From NCBI GenBank assembly GCA_020849795.1, contig JADZFR010000025.1:17439-81438 (forward strand): a stretch of 64,000 nucleotides of DNA, written 5' to 3'. The notes below the pieces were generated by a model. That model ran no database searches. It was given only the letters and a program-made list of their open reading frames with translations, and was not told where the DNA came from. Made by a program: the position numbers and the translations under genes. The stretch comes from Planctomycetota bacterium (lineage in GTDB: Bacteria > Planctomycetota > UBA8742 > UBA2392). The first letter of the stretch is position 1; every line of letters begins with the position of its first letter. Positions 44,001 to 51,912 of the stretch are shown here, piece by piece.

Positions 44001-47000
44001 ACGGGGATGCTTTCAGCGAGAGTGGGTTTGCATACTCGTGTGAGTGCTTGAAGCTCGCTTACCACACCAATGGCAAGATCGCCGAGATCCATCGCGTCGC
44101 CAGGCTGCGCATTCACGGTGTGGGTACCATTGACCAGAACACGTTTGAATCGGTGAAGTACTGGTACAGCGCGAATCACGAACTGACGCTGCAGCAACTG
44201 CCGACAGGCCACCGCTGGAGCCAGCTTGCGCAGAATCCGGGAGAGCTCTGGAACGGATACATCTACCAGAACGGCTTGCTGACCAGTGTCCTGTCCCCGG
44301 CGCAGTGCGCCCCGTCGTTTGGCAGTGACACTTGGCATGCTGTTGCCGGCCTTGGCAGCGGCCAAGAAGCCGAGATCGTGAACACCTACACCCAGCAAGA
44401 CGGCCCCCACGGCGCCGAGCAGCGTGTTACGTCCCAGCAACTGCCTGGCGCGCGGACTCTTGCGGTCGCCTACCAGTGCAATCTGACTTCACACGTCGTG
44501 GAGATAGCCACCGTCACACAACCGGACAATTCGACGCTTGAGCACATGCTCAACGGGTTCGGACAGGCCGACCAGGTCAAACTGTCCGACGGAACTAACA
44601 ACTATGTCACCGAGTACGAGTACCACCAAGACACGCGTGCCACCATCCGCACGACTTACCCCGGCAACAGCTCACTCTTTCTGATGTATGCGCATAGTGA
44701 ACAGCTGATCGCCCAAGGCGACTTCTCGGTCCTGACTGGGACGACGCCTCCCCTGAACCAGTCATGGGTTTGGTTGACCGGGATCGGTGATTTGCAGAAT
44801 CACCACCGCAAGCTGATCAAGCTCGCTAGGACTGATCCGTATGGGCGAGAGGATTTCTGCCGCTACGTCATTGTCGAGCCAGGTAGCGGAGGTCAGTGCC
44901 TGCTGGTGTACGGTGACCTCGCAGCCGAGGGCTGGACCGTCGGCAAGTGGAAATTGTACGGCAGCAACTCAAACCCGCTGTCGCGCTACAAGGTGATCCA
45001 GGAACGCCGTACTGAGGGTCGCGGCTGGACTGCCCACGATCTGGTCACCACATACGCGCACGAGGACACCGTACGATACGGGCAGTACTTTCCCAACACT
45101 TCAATGACCGTAGACAGCCGCGGCAACAAGACATTCATCGTCACCGCGAAGGTTCCGAAGTGGGTGCCGCAAGACCAGCGGGCCGACATGTCCACCGACA
45201 CTTGGGCAACATATACACCAATACGGCCGACCGGCCGTAAACCCTACGCCGTCACCGTCACGTCTAGGGCAATCAGCGATCGCTACGGCCGCAAAGTAGA
45301 AGAGCAGGGGCTGCGCACTGACGGTGGAGGCCTACGAGAAGTCACGACCTACCATTACTGGGACGGGTATGCGCACGTGGGGCAATGCGGCCAACCATCG
45401 CTGGTAGTGACCTCGAATAAATCTGGCTCAAACGGCAGTGGCACATCGCCAAAACACGCCATCACAACTTACTCTTACGACCAGCGAGGTCACTTGGCGG
45501 TGATGCGCTCACCGCGGGGTACCGGCACAGGCGACCCGAATTATCTGCCCGAAAACTTTGATACGCTGTACAAGTACAATGCGGCCGGGCAGCTTGTTCA
45601 CGTCAAGCACCCGCCCGCGGGTGCACCCGGCGACGCCGTGCGGCCGGAGACATACTACTTCTACGACAAGAACGGCCGCGTGACCTCCGGAATCAGCTAC
45701 CTGTCCTCTACGCACACCGGCACGTCGTCGGGATCCTCGTTGCCAGCCGACGCCTGGAAAACAGCCGACTCTGAGCTTGAAACAACGTTTCAGCGGCCCA
45801 CCACGCGTCGCGGCAGTGGGTGGCTGCACACGAAGTACACGTACAACACTCGCGGCGAAGTCACTTCCGTGACCACGGACATTGACGCGGGAGCGGTCAC
45901 GGCAACGACACAATATGAGTACGACATCATGGGCCGCTTGGTGCGCCAGACCGACCCCAGCGCACTCAAGACAGAGTACACTTATGACATACGCGGCCTG
46001 ACGAAGTCCGTGACCATCGCGGCCGGTGACGCCTCACTCACGGCTGAATCAAAGTTCGCCTATGACGTCGCAGGGAACCTGGTCTGGGAGCGATCCCCGC
46101 TCGGGACCGTCGTCGAGTACGAGTATGACGGCTTTGGCCGGCGCACCCGCACCGTTTCACCGGCCCCGGGGGGCGAACTTGTCCACGAGGTCACCTACCC
46201 CAAGCCGACGCATCCCAACATTGTGAAACAGGTGCGGCAAGGTGTATTTGATGCATACATCGTCCTGATTCCACTGGGGCAGGCACGCATCCACTGGAGC
46301 CAGCAGGACGAGCTTGGCAACACGAACAAGCAGTGGCAACTGGCACGGGATCGCAATGGCGCACCGTTGTCCGCCGCAGTAACTCACGACGGCTATCCGG
46401 CAGCTGAAACCGGCATGCAACTGACCCCGCGCGGCGAAGTCGAGAAGTCATGGGCGGTAATGCCCGGTACTCAATACAACAGCGCGACAGTGCTTTCCGA
46501 CGTCTCCATCAACGGCTTCGGCTGGGTGATGAGCGACAATCTCGCGTACTCATCATCCTCAAGGGGAGCCAGCGACTACAGCTATGACATAGAGGGCAAC
46601 GTCACCAAGACCGACCACAACTACCTCACTTGGAACGTCGACTCGCCACAGAGCCAGAGAGCCCATACCAGAACCGAGTACGATCCCGCCGGCAACGTCT
46701 GCAAGTCCTTTGACCACTTCGACGCTGAAACCAAGTACCTTTGCAACAATCTGGGCTGGGTCGAAGCCGTGATCGGCAGCGATGGCCGCCGCACCGAGAC
46801 CGAGTATGACTTCGCCGGCCGCCCGACAATGACGTGGGTCAAGCAGGGCTCGCAGGAACTTCACAAGACCGAAACGCAGTACAACATCTCCGGCCAGCCG
46901 ACACTCGAGTCGGCATCGCGCAACGGAACGCCGCAGCAGACGCTATACGAGTACGACAAGCGTGGCCGCCTGACCAAGCGACACCTGCCGGCCGGCGGCG

Positions 47001-50000
47001 AATGGGTGTACGAGTACGACCTTGAGGATCGCCAAGTACGCGTCAAGCAGCCCGACGGCAAGATCGTGCACAACAAATACGACAGCGCCGGCAACCTGGT
47101 GCTGCGTGTCGTGACCAATGGAGTCGCGCTCGACCTGGGAACGCTCGGTACCGGGTCGCTGACCAGCGCAGAAGCCATCGAGTCATTCGAGTTCAATGAG
47201 TTCGGCGAGATTACCCGCGCCGAGTGCAAGTCCGGCTCCGGCGAAAAGCAGAATCTCCTTACCTTCAAGTACAACACCCTTGGCGCCATCGAACACCAGG
47301 AGTTGAAAGTCTATGAGGGCGGCCAGTTAGTGTCTGTCGATGTCGCACCACACTGGAAGAACAGCACGCAACTGGGCTTCCAGTCGCTCTATGAAACGAA
47401 TCCGTACACGTTCAGTTCGTGGTCCATGGAGTCAGCCTACAATGCACATGGCATTGAGACCGAAATGCGCTTCTGGGACAGCCGCAGAATCGAGTACCGC
47501 CACAGGTACACCGCTTTCCAGCCTTATGAAGTGCGAGACTCTCAGTTCCCCTCCGGTCACGTGTTACTGCGATACGACCATGAGGGCAGTAAACTCGCGT
47601 CACGCCAGTTCGGAGACTGGAGCCTTTACTCCGCCATCCACATTGCGGCGCCGCGCCCCGGCATCCCCGGCAAATCAGCGAATACTGGCAGCGGCTGGCA
47701 GATGGCCTGCTCAGTCACAAGGTTCACGCAGGACCAGCGGCTTGGAACTTCCGAGGTCCGGCACCTGCACAAGTGGCCACAGTCGCCCCAGCAACTGCGC
47801 ACATTCTCAGCCGTTGAAACGCGGCGCGATCGCGGCGGCAACCCGGTACTTGAGCGGCGTGTCGATCGCGGCGGCCTGTCGCGCCTGTTCGCGTACGATG
47901 TCGCCGGCCGCATGACAGCCGCCATCAACGGCCATCATCTGCCGGCCGGCACTGGGCTGCCGCCAACCGATCTGGACGCAAGCAACCCCTACGTCGCGGG
48001 TGCAAGCACACTCCAGCACCAGTGGCGGCGCGAGTACCAGCAGGACACGGTGGATAACATCACCGGCTTCAACGACTACCTGTCTGGCACTCTGGCCGCC
48101 GATACCAACATCACAATCAACGCGGACGCGCGCAACGTCATCGAATCGCGCGATGACGTGTCAGGCCAGTTCTCCTATGAAACCTCCGGCCGCATCACCG
48201 GCGACCCCACCACCGGCTTGACTCACGAGCATAACTGGCGCGGCCAGATCGTCCGCGTGCTGAACGGCTCCACCGTCCTCCGCCGCATGGACTACGACTG
48301 CTTCGGCCGCATGGTCCACCAGGTCGACGCCCCCGGCACAACCCACGAGCGCGGCACGGTTTTCGTTCCCAACATCGGCTTTGGCGGCGATGGCGCCGGC
48401 GCCGACACAGCCGCCGAAGTCACCTGGAAGCTCGACTTTGGCCAGCGCATGGTCCAGGAGATCGTGCAGTTCACGTACGGCCTAGGTGCCGTTACCGGCG
48501 GCATCGGCTGGAAGCGGCTGGTTGAGTTTGTCGCCTACTGCGGCGAGTTCGCGCCCTACTACCGCTTCCTGCATGAAGATGCGCAGGGCAACACCATTGC
48601 CACAACCAGCCTGTATGGCGACCGGCTGGATGATTACGACTACACCGACTACGGCGTGCCCGTGCATGCGCCCGTCGCCCTCGACGGCCGCTGGATCAGC
48701 AACATTGCCCCGCACGGAACATGGGCCGATGTCAGCATCGTCAGCCTGCGCGGCAACGTCCTGTCTGACCTGGAGTTGCTCGGCTGTGAGTTGCGCGTAG
48801 CAAAGCCGGCGCAACAGGGCGGCGCGGTGTTCGCCACCGGCATTGTCATCTCGCACAACGGCTCGGTCGTGTGGGTGCGCGACGTCGGCGGCCAGTGCGG
48901 CATCGCGTGGGGTGCCAGCAACGACGAGGCCAAGGCCATCGCTGCCTTCTACGACCTGCGCGCCGGCATGCGCCACGGCGTCATGAAGACCGTGACCCAG
49001 GGTACCGTTAACGTCCCGGGTTCACCGCACCATCAGGACCCATGCCTTGAAATCGAGGTCGAACACGACCCCTTCGAGGCCTGGATGCTGTTTGATCCAT
49101 TCGGCACGCCCAAGAGCGTCGCCATCCGCATGGGCCCCAACAACCAGTCCGGTACGCTGGTCACCGTTGCGAACAACCGTCTGATCGTCGTCGGCGCTTT
49201 CACCGCGCAGGATTACGGCCCCGGCAAGTGGTTCACCATCGACGGCAGCGAACGCAAACCCGAAGCCGCCCAGACCGGCACATGGACTGTCAACGCCTCC
49301 GCGACCCAGCAACACAACGGCGACACGGTCTTTACGCTCGATGCCTACGCAGCCGTCACCGAGTTCATGGAGGGCTGGGTGTTGCAGCCGGACGTGAACC
49401 AGCAGGTGTTCGTGCCGATCAAGGAAGTGAGCGGCAACACAGTCAGTGTGCGTGGCAACTATGCGGCACTGGGGCAGACGGGTACGAGCTTCCGCATCTA
49501 TGCCCCGCCCGGAGTTACGCGGCGCGGCACCCACGCGGGCACGCTGAGTCGCTGGGTGGCAGCCGAATCCAGCCGCTGCCTGTATGCCGGCTATCGGTAC
49601 GAGAGTCCGCTGGCGGGCTTTGAAGACGGCGGCACGGTCACATCACCCGCAGCCGCATGCCGCCAGACCGGCCCCAACTATGCGGGCCTGTACTACACGC
49701 TGCACCGCCACTACGACCCGGTGCAGATGCGCTTCACCGGCCCCGACCCGGCGGCTGCCCAGTTCTGGAACCTGCACTTCTATGCAGGCAACAATCCCGC
49801 CCGTTACACCGACCCGGACGGCCTGGACTACGCCGACATCTGGAACAAGCTGAAGGAGGGCGACCTCGGCGGTGCCGCCGAGGCGTACTGGAAAGACGCA
49901 GGCGCCGTTGCCGACACCGTCAAGACCAACGTCGACACCTACAACCGCGCCGGCTGGGACCACTATGCCAAGGATGTAAAGACAGCCGGGGCAGGCTACA

Positions 50001-51220
50001 CGACCGGCGCAGTCGACTCGATCTCGCCCCATGCTGGCGACTGGCTGGCGGAGAAGTGGCGCAGCGCGGGCGTGGATGTTGACAGCAAGCAGTTCCAGTA
50101 CGGCCGCGTGGTGGGCAACGTTTCTGCGTCGGTCGTGCAGATGGCGCTGACCGGCGGCGGCTGCATGTGGGCCAAGGGGCTCAGCGTCGCGCTGACTGTC
50201 AGCGACTTCGGCCACGCGGCTTACGCAGCCAGCACCGGCGACATCACCAGCGCCGCGGCCACGCTGGTGGGCCAGACCATCGGCTTTGGCGCGGGCAGGC
50301 TGGCCAAAGGCCATGTCATCTGCTTTGTGGAGGGCACGGAAGTCGCAGCCGAAGGCGACGACGGCCAAGTCACCGGCAAGCCGATCGAGCAGATTGAAGT
50401 CGGCGACCTGGTGTGGGCCCGCAACGAGTTTACCGGGCAAGAAGGTTTCAAGCCGGTCGTGCAGCTCTTCCGCAACACCAGCGCCACGCTGGTGCATGTT
50501 ACGTACACGACCAGTGCAAGCGCGCCGGTCATGACAACAGGAGCCCGGAGCGCGAGCGACGGGTTGGCGGGCATCACCGGCTGGACATTCGAATCAACCG
50601 CCAGCGCGGCAAACAGCACAACCCACACCCTCACCGGCACGCCGGAACACCCGTTCTGGAGCGTAACCCGCGGCAGCTGGGTGGCGATGGGCGAGTTGAC
50701 GCCCGGCGAGACACTGTCACTCGCAGGCGGCCCAAACAGCGGCGCCGGAAGTACGACAGCCACAGTCACCCACACCCGCACCGAACACCTTGCAACGCCG
50801 GTGACGGTCTATAACTTCGAAGTCGCCGACTGGCACACGTACCACGTGGGCACGGCGGCCGGCTGGGTGTTCGTCCACAACAAGTGTAACGGCAATAGTG
50901 TTCGGTCGGGAAAGGCCCAACACGGGTACGAGATTCTGGACACCAAGACTGGTGAAATCGTGAAGACAGGTATCAGCGGAGGCAAGCGCACGGCGCCTGC
51001 AGCCGGTGGAACGTATCGCGGCTCAACGCGGGCAAACAAGCAGGCAGCGCAGTGGAGTCGTGAAGCCGGCGAACCAGACCGCTACGTGGCCAATGTCGTC
51101 CACGAGATTCCGGCTGGCCCATGGGCACGGTTGAAGATGAAGAAGTGGGAAGAAGCCAACGCGTTGCGACTGCGCGACATTGGGCAACTGAAGGACTTGG
51201 ACAAGCACAGGGTGCCCTAA
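35078..51220 (+). CDS. Giant Rhs/YD-repeat polymorphic toxin with HINT domain
   Basis: A 5,380-residue secreted protein, several times longer than usual ~1,500-residue Rhs proteins. The start is GTG 35078, with AGGAG at 5-nt spacing and a signal-like N-terminus; the open frame upstream overlaps the divergent HEAT gene and is probably untranslated. Residues ~290-625 are FG-GAP-like, ~630-745 Calx-beta, ~765-1515 a long delta-60/propeller-like region, ~1525-1610 a putative Ig, ~1613-1735 a second Calx-beta, then Fn3-like domains and, near 2795, a DUF6531-type start of the Rhs barrel (GRAFPVMFDRTYRSG). YD repeats fill ~2850-4870. The Rhs core (RHYDPVQMRFTGPDP ... NNPARYTDPDG) is ~4871-4912. A HINT pretoxin domain spans C5082 (CFVEGTEV) to VHN5268, leaving a 112-residue toxin tip that begins KCNGN. 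Confidence 0.93.
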   Translation: MRTLVLSIALMAIAFDSVALIASPHAPTDMSVSDTAQWTGSFEAGAGWSKHPFFRVRYLSETQSPATKLRIQVGLDPEFTSLIWDSGFSSIAPTSNGELTPAVAYAGPALLESATYYWRGAVRNAEGAASPFSPEPAAFTVSGPSRPCDLRVTAGSGNEQVQGNPAPIGTANPRFGAEYAGDLNGEFPVAIGAEVQVSLTSDFEWIVATSGIAEFAPVAAGARSPLIALTLGTNLEPMVPYFWRYRFIVPEGPDDLWSECQASFVYVQPVAGEVSPGGFTRTSRNFGLGEQATSDLVLADVDGNGTMDAIATSSVLGQGHLLFSSFASATPAPAAVFAAGRGGRALMVTGSFDPDPTGLPGVVIADQMGLLHYRWETGQGFQLVEALEFQEYGEPVALQSAHVDWDGRLDVVIAYEHHVVVILAGKTGFSEPQLLCETESVVSGLLVHDLIENGAGGGLPQILVLAGGVALLFSSDGEPINELAVAGATAVTLVGGPLGDAPQVAFAGPQDILLCRYLKDLGGWVVDQQGPHGVSGTCLRLVARNLNAEATPELVLQCAGCTVVLAQTANGFAPLEYVGHAGGPAEVSLLTAHTDLDDFPDIVIARSTGQHSVFRNESRLGVQLSGSSLTHFGSKDSYAEFEVRLDAAPAGTVTVDCETFEPGNGGDDDRLPDTAEFARGQSSLPYVPTSSRLVFTPGQTVASFRVQVLPGYHAATWTIHARIVSAVGATVAGGPAITTVYGVGAGTSGQAAQPGLQREWRLRGEVHAMTVAQDITYLGGTFDGVEWQASGMAVLDTTGAVRFRPPQFLAAPDIRAVKTDASGNVYIGGRFEIAVPGQPGAVIRNIAKIRWDGTLDSAFRPNPHMQGTTFGAVNAIELDTWGRVYFGGKFDRLENPPVSNMPFRNLAIVHATGTVPSDANRFGVAQGGGGSNGEVYCMRIGETGTSMGEYCLVVGGNYLGGVWLNNSPLAGLTISNLAVFGINGSPSVYAQIPRVYGGSVNAIEIVPGSYGTSLSNTIVFGGSFSGVYYGTTYYNVWNLAVTNLLGQPPASSPGSQSRVNALVRDSHGRIWAGRSITPSYGSGTPDALAVYTLTGGQLSALSFSSGLNNNVLGIAAGSDEVLVVGSFTAAGALPAGHLAAYSAQSASFGTLRANLRVSVADTVRCVSATWSPTGACTGYAIAGAFQQVVALRGNLAAVDRQGNLLAWCPGTNGPVLAMTTDGASVYFGGSFTTCGGMPRAGAAAATANDYAMLPNGFNPGVSGATATVRTIVYDGAGAMYLGGDFTHVGGTTSQFQRTDVARVNKTTGSLDSWLVPLDPTQGKGVYALLHDAADQRIYIGGDFGGTTSVNRPGIVAVTAGTGTLVNWDAQITGPCRVWGIAGTSSDIVFIGNFTDVGGQARDGAAGADRVTAAVTTFQPQSAGSFKAIAATGGTVYLGGDFASLTEGGGTPFTRRGVAALSPSGLVQAWTADVLGTGLNESVRVVYLEGIAGVDRVWVGGRFSGTAHVGQNDLTWFPGSWSITTQGLPPAQSGQPYGPIQVNLSEVLPATWTILSPAAPGLQIDSSGQISGLAPTLQHWQPPLLAPVLVMADHSGQTCSKWFVLTVLPPPPPTVVSVTGPIQVIEGNQPALTPAPLWTVTLNQVFGADVVIHIDYADGLARRGYEYAPLVTQVIIPAGHYSAQFPVTIFGNTQQDIAYRDFVLILSSATGNVQVTNPQYPVTIEDDDFPSPRPAFVRWLQVRENATTPANSFGVVADQPYLAWSFGSDFVGEAQSQFQVQLSHDQAFGSLVWNFTSPVPDASEVVQVGVPVPMGQDCYARVRVWPTATGQPSEWRTISYHRNWAPPAAMPIEPVTTVHTARPMLRWSQDRDTDGDPLHFVIKIQESGGSTLHIVDSRSAPGLFEVLGATSWQPMTAGGLTPAAGTASQVRLRVPASWALAPQPVSWVWSVTTLDPYEAVVSSSAPSFDIDPMYEIAGTYHDPNGGVGNRTVHAVAQGGTLLATATTDPTTGAFQLLIPAALAASDLIAVIVDPASGAHAAALIRFPGSDLVDPSGTFAQVSLHSGKAVIDSRGLSAIALADVISIPHQPGLPLVATPPANDLVLEPAFSTLELRAHVEIRGVAALPGEPTNLRLLQPAQKLRIHAGAALTLGEGAASEVMELDNQGSLTVGDNATLALNGPASSSGQLWVTAGASVLLNAANLNVDGGTIDIGAATVYGSGLFGVMTRGADLRIAQSTFQDAFLDVGADLTALDIDGLAFIGGAAGHCIRWRYHGAPFASLNDVTFDSVTGFNVSALASAARVELTGSGGDHAGEAFDDDPGEATGGDLVAWLAGEVSELCAYAGDSRVLLTWNAGGQAGPNFHYEVFVAAQYSGPFTLIGTTGALFFVHDPATNDAEQFYKVRPHAWGNPGTDSDIVVATPRAATVGSASPTYVETDGIWPAVIVGNHTHFGASTFVNSATSGMTVPGSSILVLSRELLLFDIETQSVAMGPASLEVVTPDVWSEHGFTTYQELLPVDLEVIAPPSPNYPKVSFVQTGGAVDEDEITDGAFLVAVEFDSQGGADIDPDTFECVLDRDFYVGGSTLVQAGENIAGAQHALWGTPGTTGATWSVEQILVTSDLQQEWIASGELVIRVRVANEYGFWTQWHSLRIYIGGNGLAIISGELVQGQSNQTLYINGDSLNGADWVEFSDSDITVTDVNVLQGGGSSYGGGARFFDDGTPDLAGLNQPVVLEVKLDVGPNATVGKGTFDVVTQGSPPTVLSTGSYWLVRDQSVPSNTTASYPFPMANAAAVNVTLQNGEFTWRTADIGTKGRAFPVMFDRTYRSGKTDFDGPLGRGWFGTYLQYLVMKYDTGTYPTPHFDWYTPNGDKISFVASWDSAANRWKFATPVGVAASAWHEDKPVTQGEKLTLAITIQTAAGLRFTFGGPDMRALLPDLSRKLPLVRVADANDNQHTLEYTNLGWMMQEYRLDYINGDAFSESGFAYSCECLKLAYHTNGKIAEIHRVARLRIHGVGTIDQNTFESVKYWYSANHELTLQQLPTGHRWSQLAQNPGELWNGYIYQNGLLTSVLSPAQCAPSFGSDTWHAVAGLGSGQEAEIVNTYTQQDGPHGAEQRVTSQQLPGARTLAVAYQCNLTSHVVEIATVTQPDNSTLEHMLNGFGQADQVKLSDGTNNYVTEYEYHQDTRATIRTTYPGNSSLFLMYAHSEQLIAQGDFSVLTGTTPPLNQSWVWLTGIGDLQNHHRKLIKLARTDPYGREDFCRYVIVEPGSGGQCLLVYGDLAAEGWTVGKWKLYGSNSNPLSRYKVIQERRTEGRGWTAHDLVTTYAHEDTVRYGQYFPNTSMTVDSRGNKTFIVTAKVPKWVPQDQRADMSTDTWATYTPIRPTGRKPYAVTVTSRAISDRYGRKVEEQGLRTDGGGLREVTTYHYWDGYAHVGQCGQPSLVVTSNKSGSNGSGTSPKHAITTYSYDQRGHLAVMRSPRGTGTGDPNYLPENFDTLYKYNAAGQLVHVKHPPAGAPGDAVRPETYYFYDKNGRVTSGISYLSSTHTGTSSGSSLPADAWKTADSELETTFQRPTTRRGSGWLHTKYTYNTRGEVTSVTTDIDAGAVTATTQYEYDIMGRLVRQTDPSALKTEYTYDIRGLTKSVTIAAGDASLTAESKFAYDVAGNLVWERSPLGTVVEYEYDGFGRRTRTVSPAPGGELVHEVTYPKPTHPNIVKQVRQGVFDAYIVLIPLGQARIHWSQQDELGNTNKQWQLARDRNGAPLSAAVTHDGYPAAETGMQLTPRGEVEKSWAVMPGTQYNSATVLSDVSINGFGWVMSDNLAYSSSSRGASDYSYDIEGNVTKTDHNYLTWNVDSPQSQRAHTRTEYDPAGNVCKSFDHFDAETKYLCNNLGWVEAVIGSDGRRTETEYDFAGRPTMTWVKQGSQELHKTETQYNISGQPTLESASRNGTPQQTLYEYDKRGRLTKRHLPAGGEWVYEYDLEDRQVRVKQPDGKIVHNKYDSAGNLVLRVVTNGVALDLGTLGTGSLTSAEAIESFEFNEFGEITRAECKSGSGEKQNLLTFKYNTLGAIEHQELKVYEGGQLVSVDVAPHWKNSTQLGFQSLYETNPYTFSSWSMESAYNAHGIETEMRFWDSRRIEYRHRYTAFQPYEVRDSQFPSGHVLLRYDHEGSKLASRQFGDWSLYSAIHIAAPRPGIPGKSANTGSGWQMACSVTRFTQDQRLGTSEVRHLHKWPQSPQQLRTFSAVETRRDRGGNPVLERRVDRGGLSRLFAYDVAGRMTAAINGHHLPAGTGLPPTDLDASNPYVAGASTLQHQWRREYQQDTVDNITGFNDYLSGTLAADTNITINADARNVIESRDDVSGQFSYETSGRITGDPTTGLTHEHNWRGQIVRVLNGSTVLRRMDYDCFGRMVHQVDAPGTTHERGTVFVPNIGFGGDGAGADTAAEVTWKLDFGQRMVQEIVQFTYGLGAVTGGIGWKRLVEFVAYCGEFAPYYRFLHEDAQGNTIATTSLYGDRLDDYDYTDYGVPVHAPVALDGRWISNIAPHGTWADVSIVSLRGNVLSDLELLGCELRVAKPAQQGGAVFATGIVISHNGSVVWVRDVGGQCGIAWGASNDEAKAIAAFYDLRAGMRHGVMKTVTQGTVNVPGSPHHQDPCLEIEVEHDPFEAWMLFDPFGTPKSVAIRMGPNNQSGTLVTVANNRLIVVGAFTAQDYGPGKWFTIDGSERKPEAAQTGTWTVNASATQQHNGDTVFTLDAYAAVTEFMEGWVLQPDVNQQVFVPIKEVSGNTVSVRGNYAALGQTGTSFRIYAPPGVTRRGTHAGTLSRWVAAESSRCLYAGYRYESPLAGFEDGGTVTSPAAACRQTGPNYAGLYYTLHRHYDPVQMRFTGPDPAAAQFWNLHFYAGNNPARYTDPDGLDYADIWNKLKEGDLGGAAEAYWKDAGAVADTVKTNVDTYNRAGWDHYAKDVKTAGAGYTTGAVDSISPHAGDWLAEKWRSAGVDVDSKQFQYGRVVGNVSASVVQMALTGGGCMWAKGLSVALTVSDFGHAAYAASTGDITSAAATLVGQTIGFGAGRLAKGHVICFVEGTEVAAEGDDGQVTGKPIEQIEVGDLVWARNEFTGQEGFKPVVQLFRNTSATLVHVTYTTSASAPVMTTGARSASDGLAGITGWTFESTASAANSTTHTLTGTPEHPFWSVTRGSWVAMGELTPGETLSLAGGPNSGAGSTTATVTHTRTEHLATPVTVYNFEVADWHTYHVGTAAGWVFVHNKCNGNSVRSGKAQHGYEILDTKTGEIVKTGISGGKRTAPAAGGTYRGSTRANKQAAQWSREAGEPDRYVANVVHEIPAGPWARLKMKKWEEANALRLRDIGQLKDLDKHRVP
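50269..50365 (+). repeat. HINT-start direct repeat, copy A (inside Rhs gene)
   Basis: Ninety-seven bases around the HINT start Cys, beginning GGGCCAGACCATCGG and ending GACGACGGC, recur at 51921-52017 with one mismatch (C at 50290, T at 51942). Homology this strong next to a toxin-tip gene suggests recombination-mediated tip exchange. Confidence 0.95.
50885..51220 (+). other. C-terminal toxin tip of the Rhs protein
   Basis: The region after the HINT VHN-K-C junction encodes about 112 residues: HGYEILDTKTGEIVKTGISG, then TYRGSTRANKQAAQW, VANVVHEIPAGPWARLKMKK, WEEANALRLRDIG and KHRVP. Order and spacing (Y-x-I-x-D, K-x-G-I-S, an Arg, then a Glu in a helix and a terminal RxP) resemble GIY-YIG/URI-type toxin nucleases, but that is a visual analogy only. 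HINT autoproteolysis would release this tip. The candidate immunity gene directly follows. Confidence 0.6.
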
Positions 51221-51906
51221 TGTTACTGCGAAGAGTGGCGTTGTATCTGAACGTGGACGAATATGCCGAGGGTTCATACGGAAGCGATTTTCTGTTTCGC
51301 TGTTCCTACTTAAACAGTTATGTGAGTCGACGATTGCGACCCCTGCAGTTCAGCGCGAAGGGGTTTGGTTCAGTGTTGGTGCAAGGTCGCCGCAGTGGCG
51401 ATGAGCCGGTTCGCATCAGCATTGAGCACAATGCAATTTCTCCTGTCCACTTCGATCAAGCCCGCTACGACAGCCTGAAGCCCGGTGAGCACCACGAGTT
51501 CTTCATCTCCATGCTTGTCGAGGGTCTGCACAAAGCCGCCAAGTCACACGAGATACCATTGAAGGAGATTCTCGGCTTCATCGAGGACTTCCGGCGCGGC
51601 GGCTACAAGAACGAGTGGGTGCATCAAACAAAGCTGCTGCGCGGCACAGGGTTGCGCGCCAGTCTGCTGTGCAGCATGGACAGCGAGCGCTTCCAGTTGA
51701 CACTCAAGCTGGAACGCAAGGGCGCAACGGTGTTTGAAAGGGTCATCCTGACCGAGATGCCTGACGAAACCTGCTTCGCGCACCAGTTCAAGGACGTAGT
51801 CCTCAAGGGCCGCAAGATACTGGTCAGGCCAAAGCACTGGGAAGTTCCAGGCACACCGCCCCTGTTCTCGCTCAAGCTCAACGAACTCCCAGCCAGCCAA
51901 GCATAA
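51220..51906 (+). CDS. Candidate immunity protein for the Rhs toxin
   Basis: The 228-residue product begins at an ATG that overlaps the TAA stop of the Rhs gene by one base (TAATG), the tight coupling typical of Rhs toxin/immunity pairs. It has no signal peptide or membrane helix, so it is cytoplasmic, as expected for neutralising a toxin delivered to kin. The body is mixed alpha/beta (ALYLNVDEYAEGSYGSDFLF, VRISIEHNAISPVHF, LKEILGFIEDFRRGG). I know no family match; immunity proteins are commonly lineage-specific. An upstream in-frame ATG at 51121 exists but lies in toxin coding sequence. The gene is followed within 15 nt by the repeated HINT segment. Confidence 0.75.
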   Translation: MLLRRVALYLNVDEYAEGSYGSDFLFRCSYLNSYVSRRLRPLQFSAKGFGSVLVQGRRSGDEPVRISIEHNAISPVHFDQARYDSLKPGEHHEFFISMLVEGLHKAAKSHEIPLKEILGFIEDFRRGGYKNEWVHQTKLLRGTGLRASLLCSMDSERFQLTLKLERKGATVFERVILTEMPDETCFAHQFKDVVLKGRKILVRPKHWEVPGTPPLFSLKLNELPASQA

Positions 51907-51912
51907 CCTGCA

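Noticed and set aside
50321..50881. Self-splicing intein in the Rhs gene
   Set aside because: The C-x-V-E-G-T-E-V start and VHN end fit a HINT pretoxin domain at the C-terminal end of an Rhs protein. No conserved extein continues behind it, and the following 112 residues act as a tip.
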